A model generated the notes under the pieces. The model was not told the DNA's origin. It made no database searches and worked only from the letters and a program-made list of their open reading frames with translations. DNA of 64,000 nt from Seonamhaeicola sp. (lineage in GTDB: Bacteria; Bacteroidota; Bacteroidia; Flavobacteriales; Flavobacteriaceae): assembly GCF_028281565.1 (NCBI RefSeq), contig NZ_JANQJQ010000037.1:44950-108949 (forward strand), given 5' to 3'. The position numbers were made by a program, and so were the translations under genes. Every line of letters begins with the position of its first letter. Position 1 is the first letter of the stretch. Below, in pieces: positions 36,126 through 44,925 of this stretch.

Positions 36126-36133
36126 TAATTTTG
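36126..36133 (+). promoter_or_regulatory. Putative -7 element of mdh
   Basis: TAATTTTG; implies a leader of about 110 bases before mdh. Confidence 0.4.
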
Positions 36134-36247
36134 CATGACTTTGGTCATGAAATTTTTCCTTTTAAATCATGAATTTTGTGGCGTAAAATTCCATTAAAAA
36201 GAACTGAAAATTATTCTAAATTTTAACAATTAATAAAAGTTAAACGT

Positions 36248-37180
36248 ATGAAAGTAACAGTAGTAGGAGCAGGAGCAGTAGGTGCAAGTTGTGCAGAGTA
36301 TATTGCTATTAAAGATTTTGCTTCAGAAGTAGTTTTGTTAGACATTAAAGAAGGCTATGCTGAAGGTAAAGCCATGGATTTAATGCAAACAGCATCATTA
36401 AATGGTTTTGACACTAAAATAACTGGTGTTACAGGCGATTATAGTAAAACAGCTGATAGTGATATTTGTGTTATTACGTCCGGAATTCCGAGAAAACCGG
36501 GAATGACCCGTGAGGAGTTAATAGGGATCAACGCCGGTATTGTAAAAACAGTATCTTCAAGTTTGATTGAGCATTCACCTGACACCATTATTATCGTAGT
36601 TAGTAACCCAATGGATACTATGACGTACTTGGTACACCAATCTACTGATTTACCAAAGAACAGAATTATCGGTATGGGTGGCGCTTTGGATTCAGCACGT
36701 TTTAAATACAGGTTAGCCGAGGCTTTAGGAGCGCCTATTTCTGATGTTGACGGTATGGTAATTGGCGGGCACAGTGATACCGGTATGGTGCCATTAGTAA
36801 GCCACGCCACAAGAAACAGTGTAAAAGTTTCTGAGTTTTTAAGTGAAGAACGTCTAGAGCAGGTTAAAGAAGATACTAAAGTTGGAGGTGCTACCTTAAC
36901 TAAATTATTGGGTACGTCTGCATGGTATGCGCCCGGAGCAGCAGTAAGTGCTTTGGTGCAGGCTATTGCTTGTGACCAAAAGAAGATCTTCCCATGTTCT
37001 ACCTTATTGGACGGTGAATATGGTTTAAGTGATATCTGTATTGGTGTACCTGTTGTATTAGGTAAAAACGGTATTGAAAAGATTGTTGATATTCCATTAA
37101 GCGATGCCGAAAAAGCACACATGCAATCCAGTGCGGAAGGTGTTAGAAAAACAAATGGATTATTAAGTGTAGAGGCTTAG
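36248..37180 (+). CDS. mdh: Malate dehydrogenase
   Basis: 310 residues, LDH-like type. Rossmann VTVVGAGAVGASCAEYIA, acidic NAD-selecting residue in VVLLDIKEGYAEGKAMDL, substrate Arg motif ITSGIPRKPGMTREELIGIN, catalytic VIGGHSDTGMVP (His). It interconverts malate and oxaloacetate in the TCA cycle. Alone between two terminators. Confidence 0.96.
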   Translation: MKVTVVGAGAVGASCAEYIAIKDFASEVVLLDIKEGYAEGKAMDLMQTASLNGFDTKITGVTGDYSKTADSDICVITSGIPRKPGMTREELIGINAGIVKTVSSSLIEHSPDTIIIVVSNPMDTMTYLVHQSTDLPKNRIIGMGGALDSARFKYRLAEALGAPISDVDGMVIGGHSDTGMVPLVSHATRNSVKVSEFLSEERLEQVKEDTKVGGATLTKLLGTSAWYAPGAAVSALVQAIACDQKKIFPCSTLLDGEYGLSDICIGVPVVLGKNGIEKIVDIPLSDAEKAHMQSSAEGVRKTNGLLSVEA

Positions 37181-37211
37181 TACGCTAACCTACATAAACA
37201 CATAAATTTAT

Positions 37212-37246
37212 AATAAAGACTGTAGCAATACAGTCTTTATTTTTTA
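37212..37246 (+). terminator. Terminator after mdh
   Basis: AATAAAGACTGTA and TACAGTCTTTATT around GCAA, followed by T-run. Confidence 0.88.
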
Positions 37247-37254
37247 TATATTTG
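37247..37254 (+). promoter_or_regulatory. Putative -7 element of gene at 37259
   Basis: TATATTTG directly after the mdh terminator T-run; the ATG is 4 bases downstream, so the message may be leaderless. Confidence 0.5.
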
Positions 37255-37258
37255 GCGC

Positions 37259-37867
37259 ATGAACGCAAAATGGTACTTTAGTACATTAATAATAGCATTG
37301 ACACTGCTTGGTGTTTGCCAGAAACAAGATCCTGTACCCAACCAGGAAATTGTAATGGAGTTTGCCAATGCCGAAGTTGCTAAAGACGACGTTCAAGCAG
37401 CCATTGCAAATGTTAGAGAACAGTTGCAAGAGGTTGGTGCCACCAATATTAAAGTTCAGGAAGCAGAAAACGGGACTTTAAAGATTACCTACCATAGTCA
37501 TGTTAAGGTAGCCAACATAAAAGAGATCCTCTCCAAAGAAGATCATTTAGTGCTTGGGTATGCTTCTGATAACCAGGATGAAAGTGATTCGCATGCTTCA
37601 GACGAACCATCCGGTTATAACCTTGATGTTTACGAGATCAGAAAAGGATCGGAACCATCAAGTTTAGGTGGTAAGTATGTTTTAGAAATAAAATTTGATT
37701 ACGATCGGTTTACTAATCCTAATGTCTATTTTCCATTAGAAAATCAAGCGGTTAGTAAATCGGATCATTCCATAAAAACGGCTTATAAAGTTAATCGCAA
37801 TATTGCTATTGCAATAGATAATACTTCACACAAAGAACCGGAGGTTAGAGCCGGGCCTAATTGTTAA
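37259..37867 (+). CDS. Exported protein of unknown function
   Basis: 202 residues. N-terminal hydrophobic segment (YFSTLIIALTLLGVC) with Cys20, but the lipobox is imperfect (Val before Cys). Residues 30-105 (EFANAEVAKDDVQAAIANVR, ATNIKVQEAENGTLKITYHS) look like a ferredoxin-like fold as in SecD-type periplasmic domains, and secDF is the next gene. An Asp/Ser-rich stretch (DNQDESDSHASDEPSG) follows. The SecDF link is only positional. Confidence 0.6.
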   Translation: MNAKWYFSTLIIALTLLGVCQKQDPVPNQEIVMEFANAEVAKDDVQAAIANVREQLQEVGATNIKVQEAENGTLKITYHSHVKVANIKEILSKEDHLVLGYASDNQDESDSHASDEPSGYNLDVYEIRKGSEPSSLGGKYVLEIKFDYDRFTNPNVYFPLENQAVSKSDHSIKTAYKVNRNIAIAIDNTSHKEPEVRAGPNC

Positions 37868-38151
37868 AAGTCACTTGTCATTCTGATTCCGATAGTTATC
37901 GGGAGAAGAATCTTTGAAAACTAAATTAAGATGCTTCGCTTTGAGGGCACTTCGACTGCGCTCAGTGTGACATTCGGAAATCATGATTAGAATGACATAT
38001 TCGACATTTCAATCCCTAAACTATCATTAAAAATTTTAAAGGCGTTTAAATAAACCCTTTCAATTCAATTATAAACACAAAAATAATTGTCAAATCTTAA
38101 GGTGAAACATACATTTCCCGTTTTAAAATTTGACCATAAAATAACAGAAGC
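37868..38151. repeat. Degenerate dispersed repeat upstream of secDF
   Basis: Contains TTGTCATTCTGA, GAAGAATCTTTG, and TTCGACTGCGCTCAGTGTGA, fragments that recur at 41213-41240, 46384-46412 and 60786-60810. These are the Bacteroidota-type dispersed palindrome remnants. No gene; the last 80 bases are AT-rich secDF leader. Confidence 0.6.
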
Positions 38152-41100
38152 ATGCAAAACAAAGGATTAGTAAGATTGTTTGCTATATTATTCGGGTTGG
38201 TAAGTATCTACCAATTATCGTTTACATTTAAAGCAAACCAAATTGAGGCCAATGCAGAAGAACAGGCCATAGAAAAGATTGCTGAAACCGAAGCGAATTA
38301 TCGTGAACTGAGAAGCCAGGAAGAAGCCAGCTATTTAGAGTCTATAGCAACAGATACCGTGTTCAACATCGGTATTGCAAAATACACTTATAATGACGTG
38401 AAGTCTAAAGCCATGAATTTAGGTTTGGACTTAAAAGGAGGTATTAACGTAATTCTACAGGTGTCTGTAAAAGACATCTTAAAAGGATTGGCAAACAATA
38501 CCAGCGACCCTGTTTTTAATACCGCTTTAGACAACGCGTCTGAGGTTCAAAAGAACAGTCAGAATACCTATTTAGAGGATTTCTTTATAGAATTCGATAA
38601 AATTAAAGGCGATACTAAATTAGCCTCTCCGGATATATTTTACACCAAAGACTTAGATGGTGAGATTGACGGCAGTATGACCGATGAAGAGGTTAAAAAA
38701 GTAATTCAAACCAAAATTGACGAGTCTGTAGTATCGGCTTTCGAGGTATTACGTAAACGTATTGACGGGTTAGGAGTTACCTCTCCAAACATTCAGCGTT
38801 TAGGGAATTCAGGTAGGATTTTAATTGAGTTACCGGGAGTAAAAGATATTGAACGTGCCGAGCGTAACTTCACTACCATGGCACAGTTACAGTTCTGGGA
38901 TGCCTATAAAGGTGAGCAGTTCTTTGGATTTTTGGCGCAGGCTAACGAAGTTTTAAAACCATTGGTTGAAGATGCCAAACCCGAAGCAGAAGTGGCTGAA
39001 GGAAACGATTCTGAAGATGCTACGGCACAAGATACTATTGATGACCTTTTAGGAGAAGCTACTACAGATTCCACAGAGGTTGCAACTGTAGCAAATCCGT
39101 TATTGGATTTAATCAGAGGTCCGGGTTACCAGGGCGGACCGGTAATTGCCCAATTTGAACTAAAGGATAGAGAAAAAATCCTTGAATATTTAGATAGAAA
39201 AGAAGTTAGAGCCTTACTGCCGGTAGAACAGCGTTATGCCAAGTTTGCGTTTGGTAAACCAAGCAAGGATTCTGAGATTGTAGGCTTATATGCTTTGGTA
39301 GGAAACAGGGAAAATGTGCCTCAATTAAGTGGTGCGGTTGTAACAGATGCTCGTGTTAATTTCGGATTAACAGGAAAGCCTGAAGTATCCATGCAAATGA
39401 ATAGCAAGGGCGCTAAGATCTGGGAACAAATGACAGGTGAGGCCTTTAACCAGGGAAGCCAGATAGCTATTGTTTTAGATGATATTGTATATTCTGCTCC
39501 AGGTGTTACTTCCGGGCCCATTGCAGGGGGGAATTCATCTATTTCAGGAGACTTTTCTTTAAGTGAAGCTGAAGATTTAGCCAACGTATTACGTGCGGGT
39601 AAATTACCGGCTTCGGCAGATATCATTTCAAGTGAAGTAGTAGGGCCGTCATTAGGTCAGGAAGCGATCGAAAGTGGTACGATGTCATTCATCATTGCGT
39701 TGATAGTGGTGTTATTATGGATGATCTTCTACTACGGAAAAGCGGGTGGATTTGCAGACATTGCCATGGCATTAAATATCTTATTGATCTTCGGAATTTT
39801 ATCAGGTTTAGGCGCTGTGTTAACCTTACCTGGTATTGCGGGTATCGTATTGACCATTGGTATGTCGGTGGATGCGAACGTACTTATCTTCGAGCGTATC
39901 AGGGAAGAGCTTACCAAAGGCAAGGGGCAAAAAGAATCTATTAAAGACGGGTTCAGCAATGCGTTATCCTCTATTCTAGATGCCAATATTACTACCGGTT
40001 TAACGGCATTGATCTTATTTATTTTTGGTACAGGGCCTATTAAAGGGTTTGCCACTACCTTATTGATCGGTATTGGTACCTCCTTATTTACAGCTATTTT
40101 CATTACCAGGTTATCTATTGACTGGTATGTAAATAAAGGCGGAAAATTAAACTTTGCCACACCAATTACCAAGAACCTTTTCAGAAACATCAATATAGAA
40201 TTCTTGAAAAAACGTAAAGTAGCCTTTATCATTTCAGGGGCTATTATCGCTTTAAGTTTAGGATCGTTATTTACTAATGGTTTAGACCAGGGTGTTGATT
40301 TTGTTGGTGGTAGAACTTACCAGGTACGTTTTGCGCATGATGTAAGTGCAACCGAAATTACCGGGGTATTATCACAGCCGGACATTTTTGGAAGTGCCGA
40401 GGCTAAAACCTTTGGATCTGCTAATCAGTTAAAGATCACTACTAAGTATAAAGTAGATGAAAGTGGTGCCGAGGTAGATGAAGAAATAAGACAAAACTTA
40501 TTTACCGGTTTACAGCCGTATTTAGAAGGTTTAACTTATGAGCAATTTATTGACTTAACCGATGAGAATAAACAGGTAGGATTATTACAATCAGACAAAG
40601 TAAGCCCCACCATTGCCGATGATATTAAGCAGGCATCTGTTTGGGCGGTATTAGGGTCTTTAATAGTAGTGTTCCTTTATATCTTACTACGTTTTAAGCG
40701 TTGGCAATACTCGCTTGGTGCGGTGGCTGCGGTATTTCACGATGTATTGATCGTACTGGGGATCTTCTCGTTGACCTATAAGTTTATGCCGTTTAATATG
40801 GAAATCAACCAGGCATTCATTGCGGCCATCTTAACGGTAATTGGTTACTCGTTGAACGATACCGTGGTGGTGTTCGATAGGATTCGTGAGTTCTTTAATG
40901 AGCATTCCAGCTGGCCGTTTAACCGCGTGGTAAACTCCTCATTGAGCAGTACTTTAAGTAGAACCTTAAATACCTCTTTAACTACTTTAGTGGTATTATT
41001 GGCCATCTTTGTTTTTGGTGGTGATTCCATCAGAGGCTTTATGTTTGCCTTGATAGTGGGTGTTATTGTGGGTACCTATTCATCGTTATTTATAGCGACA

Positions 41101-41157
41101 CCAATTATGTATGATACTGTACAGAAATTAGACGATAAAGAGAAAAAGAAAAAGTAG
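38152..41157 (+). CDS. secDF: Protein translocase SecDF (fused)
   Basis: 1001 residues. SecD half: first TM at residues 7-23, LGLDLKGGINVILQV, P1 domain with RKRIDGLGVTSPNIQRLG, an acidic insertion near 280-325 (EDAKPEAEVAEGNDSEDATA), GKLPASADIISSEVVGPSLG and DANVLIFERIREEL. SecF half from about 680: FVGGRTYQVRF and SLNDTVVVFDRIREFF. Twelve TM segments as in other fused SecDF proteins. It uses the proton gradient to assist Sec export. Ends in a Lys-rich tail. Confidence 0.96.
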   Translation: MQNKGLVRLFAILFGLVSIYQLSFTFKANQIEANAEEQAIEKIAETEANYRELRSQEEASYLESIATDTVFNIGIAKYTYNDVKSKAMNLGLDLKGGINVILQVSVKDILKGLANNTSDPVFNTALDNASEVQKNSQNTYLEDFFIEFDKIKGDTKLASPDIFYTKDLDGEIDGSMTDEEVKKVIQTKIDESVVSAFEVLRKRIDGLGVTSPNIQRLGNSGRILIELPGVKDIERAERNFTTMAQLQFWDAYKGEQFFGFLAQANEVLKPLVEDAKPEAEVAEGNDSEDATAQDTIDDLLGEATTDSTEVATVANPLLDLIRGPGYQGGPVIAQFELKDREKILEYLDRKEVRALLPVEQRYAKFAFGKPSKDSEIVGLYALVGNRENVPQLSGAVVTDARVNFGLTGKPEVSMQMNSKGAKIWEQMTGEAFNQGSQIAIVLDDIVYSAPGVTSGPIAGGNSSISGDFSLSEAEDLANVLRAGKLPASADIISSEVVGPSLGQEAIESGTMSFIIALIVVLLWMIFYYGKAGGFADIAMALNILLIFGILSGLGAVLTLPGIAGIVLTIGMSVDANVLIFERIREELTKGKGQKESIKDGFSNALSSILDANITTGLTALILFIFGTGPIKGFATTLLIGIGTSLFTAIFITRLSIDWYVNKGGKLNFATPITKNLFRNINIEFLKKRKVAFIISGAIIALSLGSLFTNGLDQGVDFVGGRTYQVRFAHDVSATEITGVLSQPDIFGSAEAKTFGSANQLKITTKYKVDESGAEVDEEIRQNLFTGLQPYLEGLTYEQFIDLTDENKQVGLLQSDKVSPTIADDIKQASVWAVLGSLIVVFLYILLRFKRWQYSLGAVAAVFHDVLIVLGIFSLTYKFMPFNMEINQAFIAAILTVIGYSLNDTVVVFDRIREFFNEHSSWPFNRVVNSSLSSTLSRTLNTSLTTLVVLLAIFVFGGDSIRGFMFALIVGVIVGTYSSLFIATPIMYDTVQKLDDKEKKKK

Positions 41158-41179
41158 ACCAAAACTAACTCATTCTTTT

Positions 41180-41213
41180 AAAGGCCTATTGACAAATGTC
41201 AATAGGCCTTTGT
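41180..41213 (+). terminator. Terminator after secDF
   Basis: AAAGGCCTATTGAC and GTCAATAGGCCTTT form a perfect 14-bp stem with a 4-base loop. Confidence 0.85.
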
Positions 41214-41291
41214 CATTCTGAGCGTAGCGAAGAATCTCTATTTGGTGCCTTCGAGAGCCTCAGGCACCAAGTAACGTTCAACTTTTTAAAC

Positions 41292-41367
41292 TGTCATGCT
41301 GAACTTGTTTATTCACAGGTTTAATATTTTAAATTAAGGAGTTCATGAATTTACCATTTCAGCATCT
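41292..41367. repeat. Interrupted REP-like unit B (reverse)
   Basis: TGTCATGCTGAACTTGTTT (41292-41310) and CAGCATCT (41360-41367) together make a complete inverse of unit B (42114-42140). They are separated by 49 AT-rich bases, so this copy carries an insertion or was formed by rearrangement. Confidence 0.55.
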
Positions 41368-41734
41368 CACAAAAGAATTTTGATAAACTTGTGCTGAACA
41401 TTCTAGGGTAAAACCTTTAGGTAGCTAATTTCTAAGTGCCCTCTAATTACAGATTTCGGTCTACAGGGAAGAGATTGCTATTTTTCATTCAATACCTGTA
41501 GAACACCTCCCTTAATCCCTCCTTCACTTCGACTAAGCTCAGCACAAGGTTAGGAGGGAAACTGTAGCCTTTTTAAAAAATATAGAGTATGAGTTTCCCC
41601 TCTAAAAAGAGGGGAGTAAGGGGTGTGTAGAACTATTGTCAAAGCCCGGGTAGGGTAATCTCTTAATCGGTAAGGAGATTACTTCGCCGTGCCTCATCGC
41701 AATGACAAAAATATATCCATTTCAAATATGCATT

Positions 41735-41760
41735 GTCACCCTGAACTTGTTTCAGGGTCT
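41735..41760. repeat. REP-like unit A1
   Basis: CCCTGAA-CTTGT-TTCAGGG hairpin; same sequence as A2 (42231-42256) and near A3 (62619-62644). It overlaps the last eight codons of the GIY-YIG gene. Confidence 0.8.
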
Positions 41761-42056
41761 AAAGGAGACCATAAGTTGTCCCAATTCGGGTTTACACTTT
41801 CTATCAAATTGATTTTCCATTGCCTGTGCCAATTTTTTAATTGTTTTTCTCGCTTAATAGCGTCTTCAATGAATTGGAACTCTTCATAATACACAAGTAT
41901 CTTAAGTTTATATTTAACAGCGAAAAAAGCTCCTTTTCCTGCAACATGTCTTTCCATCCTGTCGTCCAAACCACCAGTTACTCCAATATATAAAACTCCG
42001 TTTGGTTTATTGGTTATTATATAGACCCAATAGTTGTGATAAGAGCGTTTAGCCAT
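41736..42056 (-). CDS. GIY-YIG family nuclease
   Basis: 106 residues. YWVYIITNKPNGVLYIGVTG gives the YVYI/YIG pair of the small UPF0213-type GIY-YIG domain, with KREKQLKNWHRQWKINLIE at the end. The last residues DPETSSG and the stop codon are encoded by the REP-like unit A1, so the repeat forms part of the gene. A unit B lies 58 bases upstream of the start, so the gene sits between an A and a B hairpin. Function of the family is not established; it may act on such repeats. Confidence 0.83.
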   Translation of the reverse strand: MAKRSYHNYWVYIITNKPNGVLYIGVTGGLDDRMERHVAGKGAFFAVKYKLKILVYYEEFQFIEDAIKREKQLKNWHRQWKINLIESVNPNWDNLWSPLDPETSSG

Positions 42057-42113
42057 TTAGAAGTGTTTATTAAAGTATAAATGTAACACTAATTTTTAGG
42101 TGTAGTAAGGTAG

Positions 42114-42140
42114 AGATGCTGAAACGAGTTCAGCATGACA
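42114..42140. repeat. REP-like unit B1
   Basis: GCTGAA-ACGAG-TTCAGC hairpin within AGATGCTGAA...CAGCATGACA; matches B2 and B3. Confidence 0.8.
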
Positions 42141-42230
42141 ATGGAAAAGGTAGAGATTTTGTCATCCCTATTTCTGTAGCATGGACAAATTATTTTAACC
42201 AAAAGTTCACCGGAATTACAAGTTTATCTT

Positions 42231-42256
42231 GTCACCCTGAACTTGTTTCAGGGTCT
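42231..42256. repeat. REP-like unit A2
   Basis: Identical to A1; followed 76 bases later by B2. Confidence 0.8.
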
Positions 42257-42332
42257 AAAACTCCCGTAATTCGCCTAATACTTTATCAAATTTATTTTCC
42301 ACCTTTAATACTAATGTTTTTGGAAATGTAAG

Positions 42333-42359
42333 AGATGCTGAAACAAGTTCAGCATGACA
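42333..42359. repeat. REP-like unit B2
   Basis: AGATGCTGAA-ACAAG-TTCAGCATGACA pattern; partner of A2. Confidence 0.8.
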
Positions 42360-42407
42360 AAGGGAGTATATTATCACATCTCGATATTGGCGTGATTAGT
42401 AATAACG

Positions 42408-42914
42408 TTAATTCTCGGAGTGTAATTCAAGCACATGATCACGAAGCGCGTGCAATAGACCCGTGTAAGCCGGTTCCAGCCAGCTGGCATCCCAAAACAT
42501 AACACCAATACCTTTAAAATCTTCATGGATGGTGACTTTGGTTTTGTTCCCAACAGGTTCCAGGATATAGCGATGGTCAAAGGTCAGTACTCCGGGAATG
42601 CCGCCGTATTGATTCAATAATTTTTCCGGAATTAATTCTACCACTTTAACTTTAAGTTCAAGTGGTTTGGTTCTGGGTTGCACAAGTTTGTATGGTAAGG
42701 TGTTGCCCTGTTCAATTTGCCCTGATATGGGGAACAACACGTTATTCCATGCTTCATAACCGGTTTCGTCCATCAAAACGTCCCATACTTGTTCCGGGCT
42801 GGCTTCAATGACAAGCTCGGTATGAACCGACTTTCTGCCAATTAGATACAGGAGTAGCAAGATAGCGGCCAACACCATTATGGCGATGGTCCATTTTGAT
42901 GTTAAAATTGTCAT
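42408..42914 (-). CDS. SRPBCC domain membrane-anchored protein
   Basis: 168 residues. One N-terminal membrane segment (TIAIMVLAAILLLLYLIG), then the SRPBCC/START-like pattern: HTELVIEASPEQVWDVLMDE, YEAWNNVLFPISG, GVLTFDHRYILEP and TKVTIHEDFKGIG. It would bind a hydrophobic ligand; which one is unknown. Stands alone. Confidence 0.82.
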   Translation of the reverse strand: MTILTSKWTIAIMVLAAILLLLYLIGRKSVHTELVIEASPEQVWDVLMDETGYEAWNNVLFPISGQIEQGNTLPYKLVQPRTKPLELKVKVVELIPEKLLNQYGGIPGVLTFDHRYILEPVGNKTKVTIHEDFKGIGVMFWDASWLEPAYTGLLHALRDHVLELHSEN

Positions 42915-43002
42915 GGTTTTCTAAATATCTTAAATGTAATCATTTTTAAACAACTACTTATCAGTAGTTACATATTAATAATAAACTCAGTTTCTTTACA
43001 CT

Positions 43003-43176
43003 ATGGATAATCACGACTTCACTTCAGAGGAATTAGCAGCTTGTTTGGATAAGGGCATTTACATGCTATTCTTTATAGAAGAAGATACCTTTGATAGAAA
43101 GGATATTCAGAATGTTGTTTTTGCTATGAAGAGTGTTCAGCAGGCTTTAAGGAAAGGTGGGCAAAAGGTGGAGTAA
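43003..43176 (+). CDS. Small soluble protein of unknown function
   Basis: 57 residues: MDNHDFTSEELAACLDKGIY, then MLFFIEEDTFDRKDIQNVVF, then AMKSVQQALRKGGQKVE. It reads as two helices with a coherent charge pattern, and the upstream AT-rich region could hold a promoter. No homologue recalled; kept because codon use and composition look coding. Confidence 0.5.
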   Translation: MDNHDFTSEELAACLDKGIYMLFFIEEDTFDRKDIQNVVFAMKSVQQALRKGGQKVE

Positions 43177-43190
43177 CATTATTGTACATT

Positions 43191-44015
43191 TTACTCAACG
43201 TTTATTTTTAATCTTTTTTTAGTTTTTTGCTCAAATTCTTTCTTCCAATCGTCAAGGTTGAAATTATACCTTTCTTGAAATGAAGATGTTTCCCAATACA
43301 TCATTAAAGCATAGTTCTGTTCCATTAACAAAGCTCTGTCAATATCTCCAATATCGTTAAGTCCAGCTACAATATCTTTGATTATTAAATAGTCTTTATT
43401 TTCTTTTTTACCTCCAAAATTAAATTCCAGATTTTCACGGTTTTCAATCAATGGGTGATTTTTTAATTCCTCAATCGGATTTAAACTCTTAATCATTCTT
43501 AAGGCATTTTGAGAAGGAAATTCTATTGCCCAGTTTGAGATAACAGCATTAATTATACTTTTTTGAAATTCTAATTCATTGCCAATTCTTCTAAGTTGTG
43601 ATGCAAGTTTGAACCAATTTTCACTTAACTCTCCGAAATAATCAGTACTTCGTTTATAGCACTCAATAGCTTTTTCAGGATTATTCTGTTTCAAATATTC
43701 ATTTCCTTTATTTATGAAACCCATCACAAATTCTTCATTTTCAATCTCCTCTTCTCCCCAATCATAATCATTTAATTCATACCATTCTAGAAATTTGTCC
43801 AGATTGGAAAATCTAGGAACAATAATACCTTCATCATGAATCATTTCACATATTATAGGCTCTTGATTTTCCTTTCCAAATTCCCAGTAAAAGCCAAAGT
43901 AATCTCCGTTACCTAAACTGGCTTCACCAAATTTCAAAAATCCGTTTGGAGGATAAGCACCAATTTCTATTTCTGAATTTATCGAAACTTCACTTATTCT
44001 TTTAGGTAATTTCAT
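43191..44015 (-). CDS. SUKH (SMI1/KNR4-like) protein with TPR-like segment
   Basis: 274 residues. Residues 1-85 follow the SUKH pattern (FGEASLGNGDYFGFYWEFGK, PIICEMIHDEG, FSNLDKFLEWYE). From 100 helices with TPR character follow (MGFINKGNEYLKQNNPEKAI). SUKH proteins are often immunity proteins for polymorphic toxins. It is the second unit of the small array: it starts after GTTACC (coding strand) at site R11, but no closing AAC end is seen on its far side. Confidence 0.7.
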   Translation of the reverse strand: MKLPKRISEVSINSEIEIGAYPPNGFLKFGEASLGNGDYFGFYWEFGKENQEPIICEMIHDEGIIVPRFSNLDKFLEWYELNDYDWGEEEIENEEFVMGFINKGNEYLKQNNPEKAIECYKRSTDYFGELSENWFKLASQLRRIGNELEFQKSIINAVISNWAIEFPSQNALRMIKSLNPIEELKNHPLIENRENLEFNFGGKKENKDYLIIKDIVAGLNDIGDIDRALLMEQNYALMMYWETSSFQERYNFNLDDWKKEFEQKTKKRLKINVE

Positions 44016-44032
44016 TTTATCTAATATTAGGT

Positions 44033-44127
44033 AACGTTTAGGTTATTATTCCGTTTAGAAATCAGCCATTGATTAATACTTTTTATTTTGGTGTGGCACT
44101 AAACCACAATGAATTATAGCCATTGTT
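44033..44127. repeat. attC-like palindrome R11 (95 bp)
   Basis: AAC (44033-44035) to GTT (44125-44127). Outer arms GGTTATTATTC and GAATTATAGCC pair with mismatches. Shorter than sites R1-R9 and lacking the inner AATTCC-type hairpin. Right flank GTTGTATGC. Confidence 0.65.
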
Positions 44128-44137
44128 GTATGCTGGC

Positions 44138-44912
44138 TTATTTCGCCATATAGCGTTTTAATTGTCTTTCATTCGAACATCTGTTATGAGTCGTAGATGC
44201 TTCGTACTTAATTCTTTTCGCTAGTCCATCAAGCCCTGGGTAAATAAGTCCATGATGATATCCTAAATCATAAAGTTGGTCCAGAATATCTTTCCTATAA
44301 TTTTTTATTTATCACTATTAAATCGAAAAGTCCACAATCACTATCTTGTTGATTAAAAGGAACAAAATCCTCTCTTCCTTTCGGAAGTTCATGGATTGTA
44401 AAACAACCTGATTGATTGGTAATTCTAGGTGAAACATGGTTAGGAAAAATTATTTCATTTTCTTTTTCTAGAGTTAACCTTCTATCAATTCGCGTACTAA
44501 CAGGTAGGCAATTATTAGTAGAATGATAACCATAACACCAAACAGCACTAAACTCTACATTTGAGGTATAATTTTCAACTGCAAAGAATAGAGAAACTAG
44601 TGGATTTGTTGACCAGTCTAAAAGTCTAGTAGGTAGTCCATGATGCTGAGCTAGTGCCAACAATTCTAATTCATCCTCTGGCTCAAATTCATTAAAAGGT
44701 CTGGCTTCTCTTTTGAATACCTTTAACATATATTCTTCGAGGTCGTTCCAGTCAGTAAATGTATTTTTAATGTCAATCCTAAATAAGCTAGGAACTAATT
44801 CATATTTTTCATTTCCTTGGCCTCTAAATATCCATTGAGCAATGTGTTGCTGTTCAAAACCTTGAACTACACTTAAAAACTCTGATACTGATTTAATTTC
44901 TATTCTGTCCAT
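44138..44912 (-). pseudogene. FRG domain protein, frameshifted
   Basis: The intact frame (44295-44912, 205 codons) has the FRG signature WIFRGQGNEKYELVPSLFR, then LALAQHHGLPTRLLDWSTNP. It stops at TAG after VINKKL. Removing one A from the A6 run at 44306-44301 joins the frame to YRKDILDQLYDLGYHHGLIY and on to LKRYMAK with TAA at 44138. That tail is the expected FRG C-terminus (PGLDGLAKRIK) and ends 11 bases from the unit end, as in other cassettes. So it is a recent homopolymer frameshift, a slippage switch or a base error. FRG proteins are often toxin- or defence-associated. Confidence 0.75.
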
Positions 44913-44925
44913 TTTATTTCAGCTT

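Larger units (their letters stand above)
41158..41735. repeat. Repeat-rich intergenic zone after secDF
   Basis: 578 bases without a gene. In order: secDF terminator (41180-41213); a TTGGTGCCT/AGGCACCAA hairpin near 41241-41272; a REP-like unit in reverse orientation interrupted by 49 bases (41292-41367); a CCCCTCT/AGAGGGG block near 41595-41612; and a TTACTTCGCCGTGCCTCATC fragment (41680-41699) typical of Bacteroidota dispersed repeats. Confidence 0.7.
42057..42407. repeat. Intergenic REP-like cluster
   Basis: 351 bases without a gene containing units B1 (42114-42140), A2 (42231-42256) and B2 (42333-42359). No other feature is seen. Confidence 0.7.

Noticed and set aside
36439..37122. 227-codon minus-strand frame opposite mdh
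   Set aside because: Shadow of the strongly coding mdh frame; no promoter, signal or recognisable motif.
41689..41889. 66-codon plus-strand frame opposite the GIY-YIG gene
   Set aside because: Reads through dispersed repeat and the antisense of a recognised gene.
42116..42331. 71-codon plus-strand frame
   Set aside because: Translates across REP-like units B1 and A2; no gene-like composition.
44295..44306. Programmed frameshift in the FRG gene
   Set aside because: An A6 run alone without a slippery heptamer plus stimulator is weak evidence; a mutation or base error is simpler.
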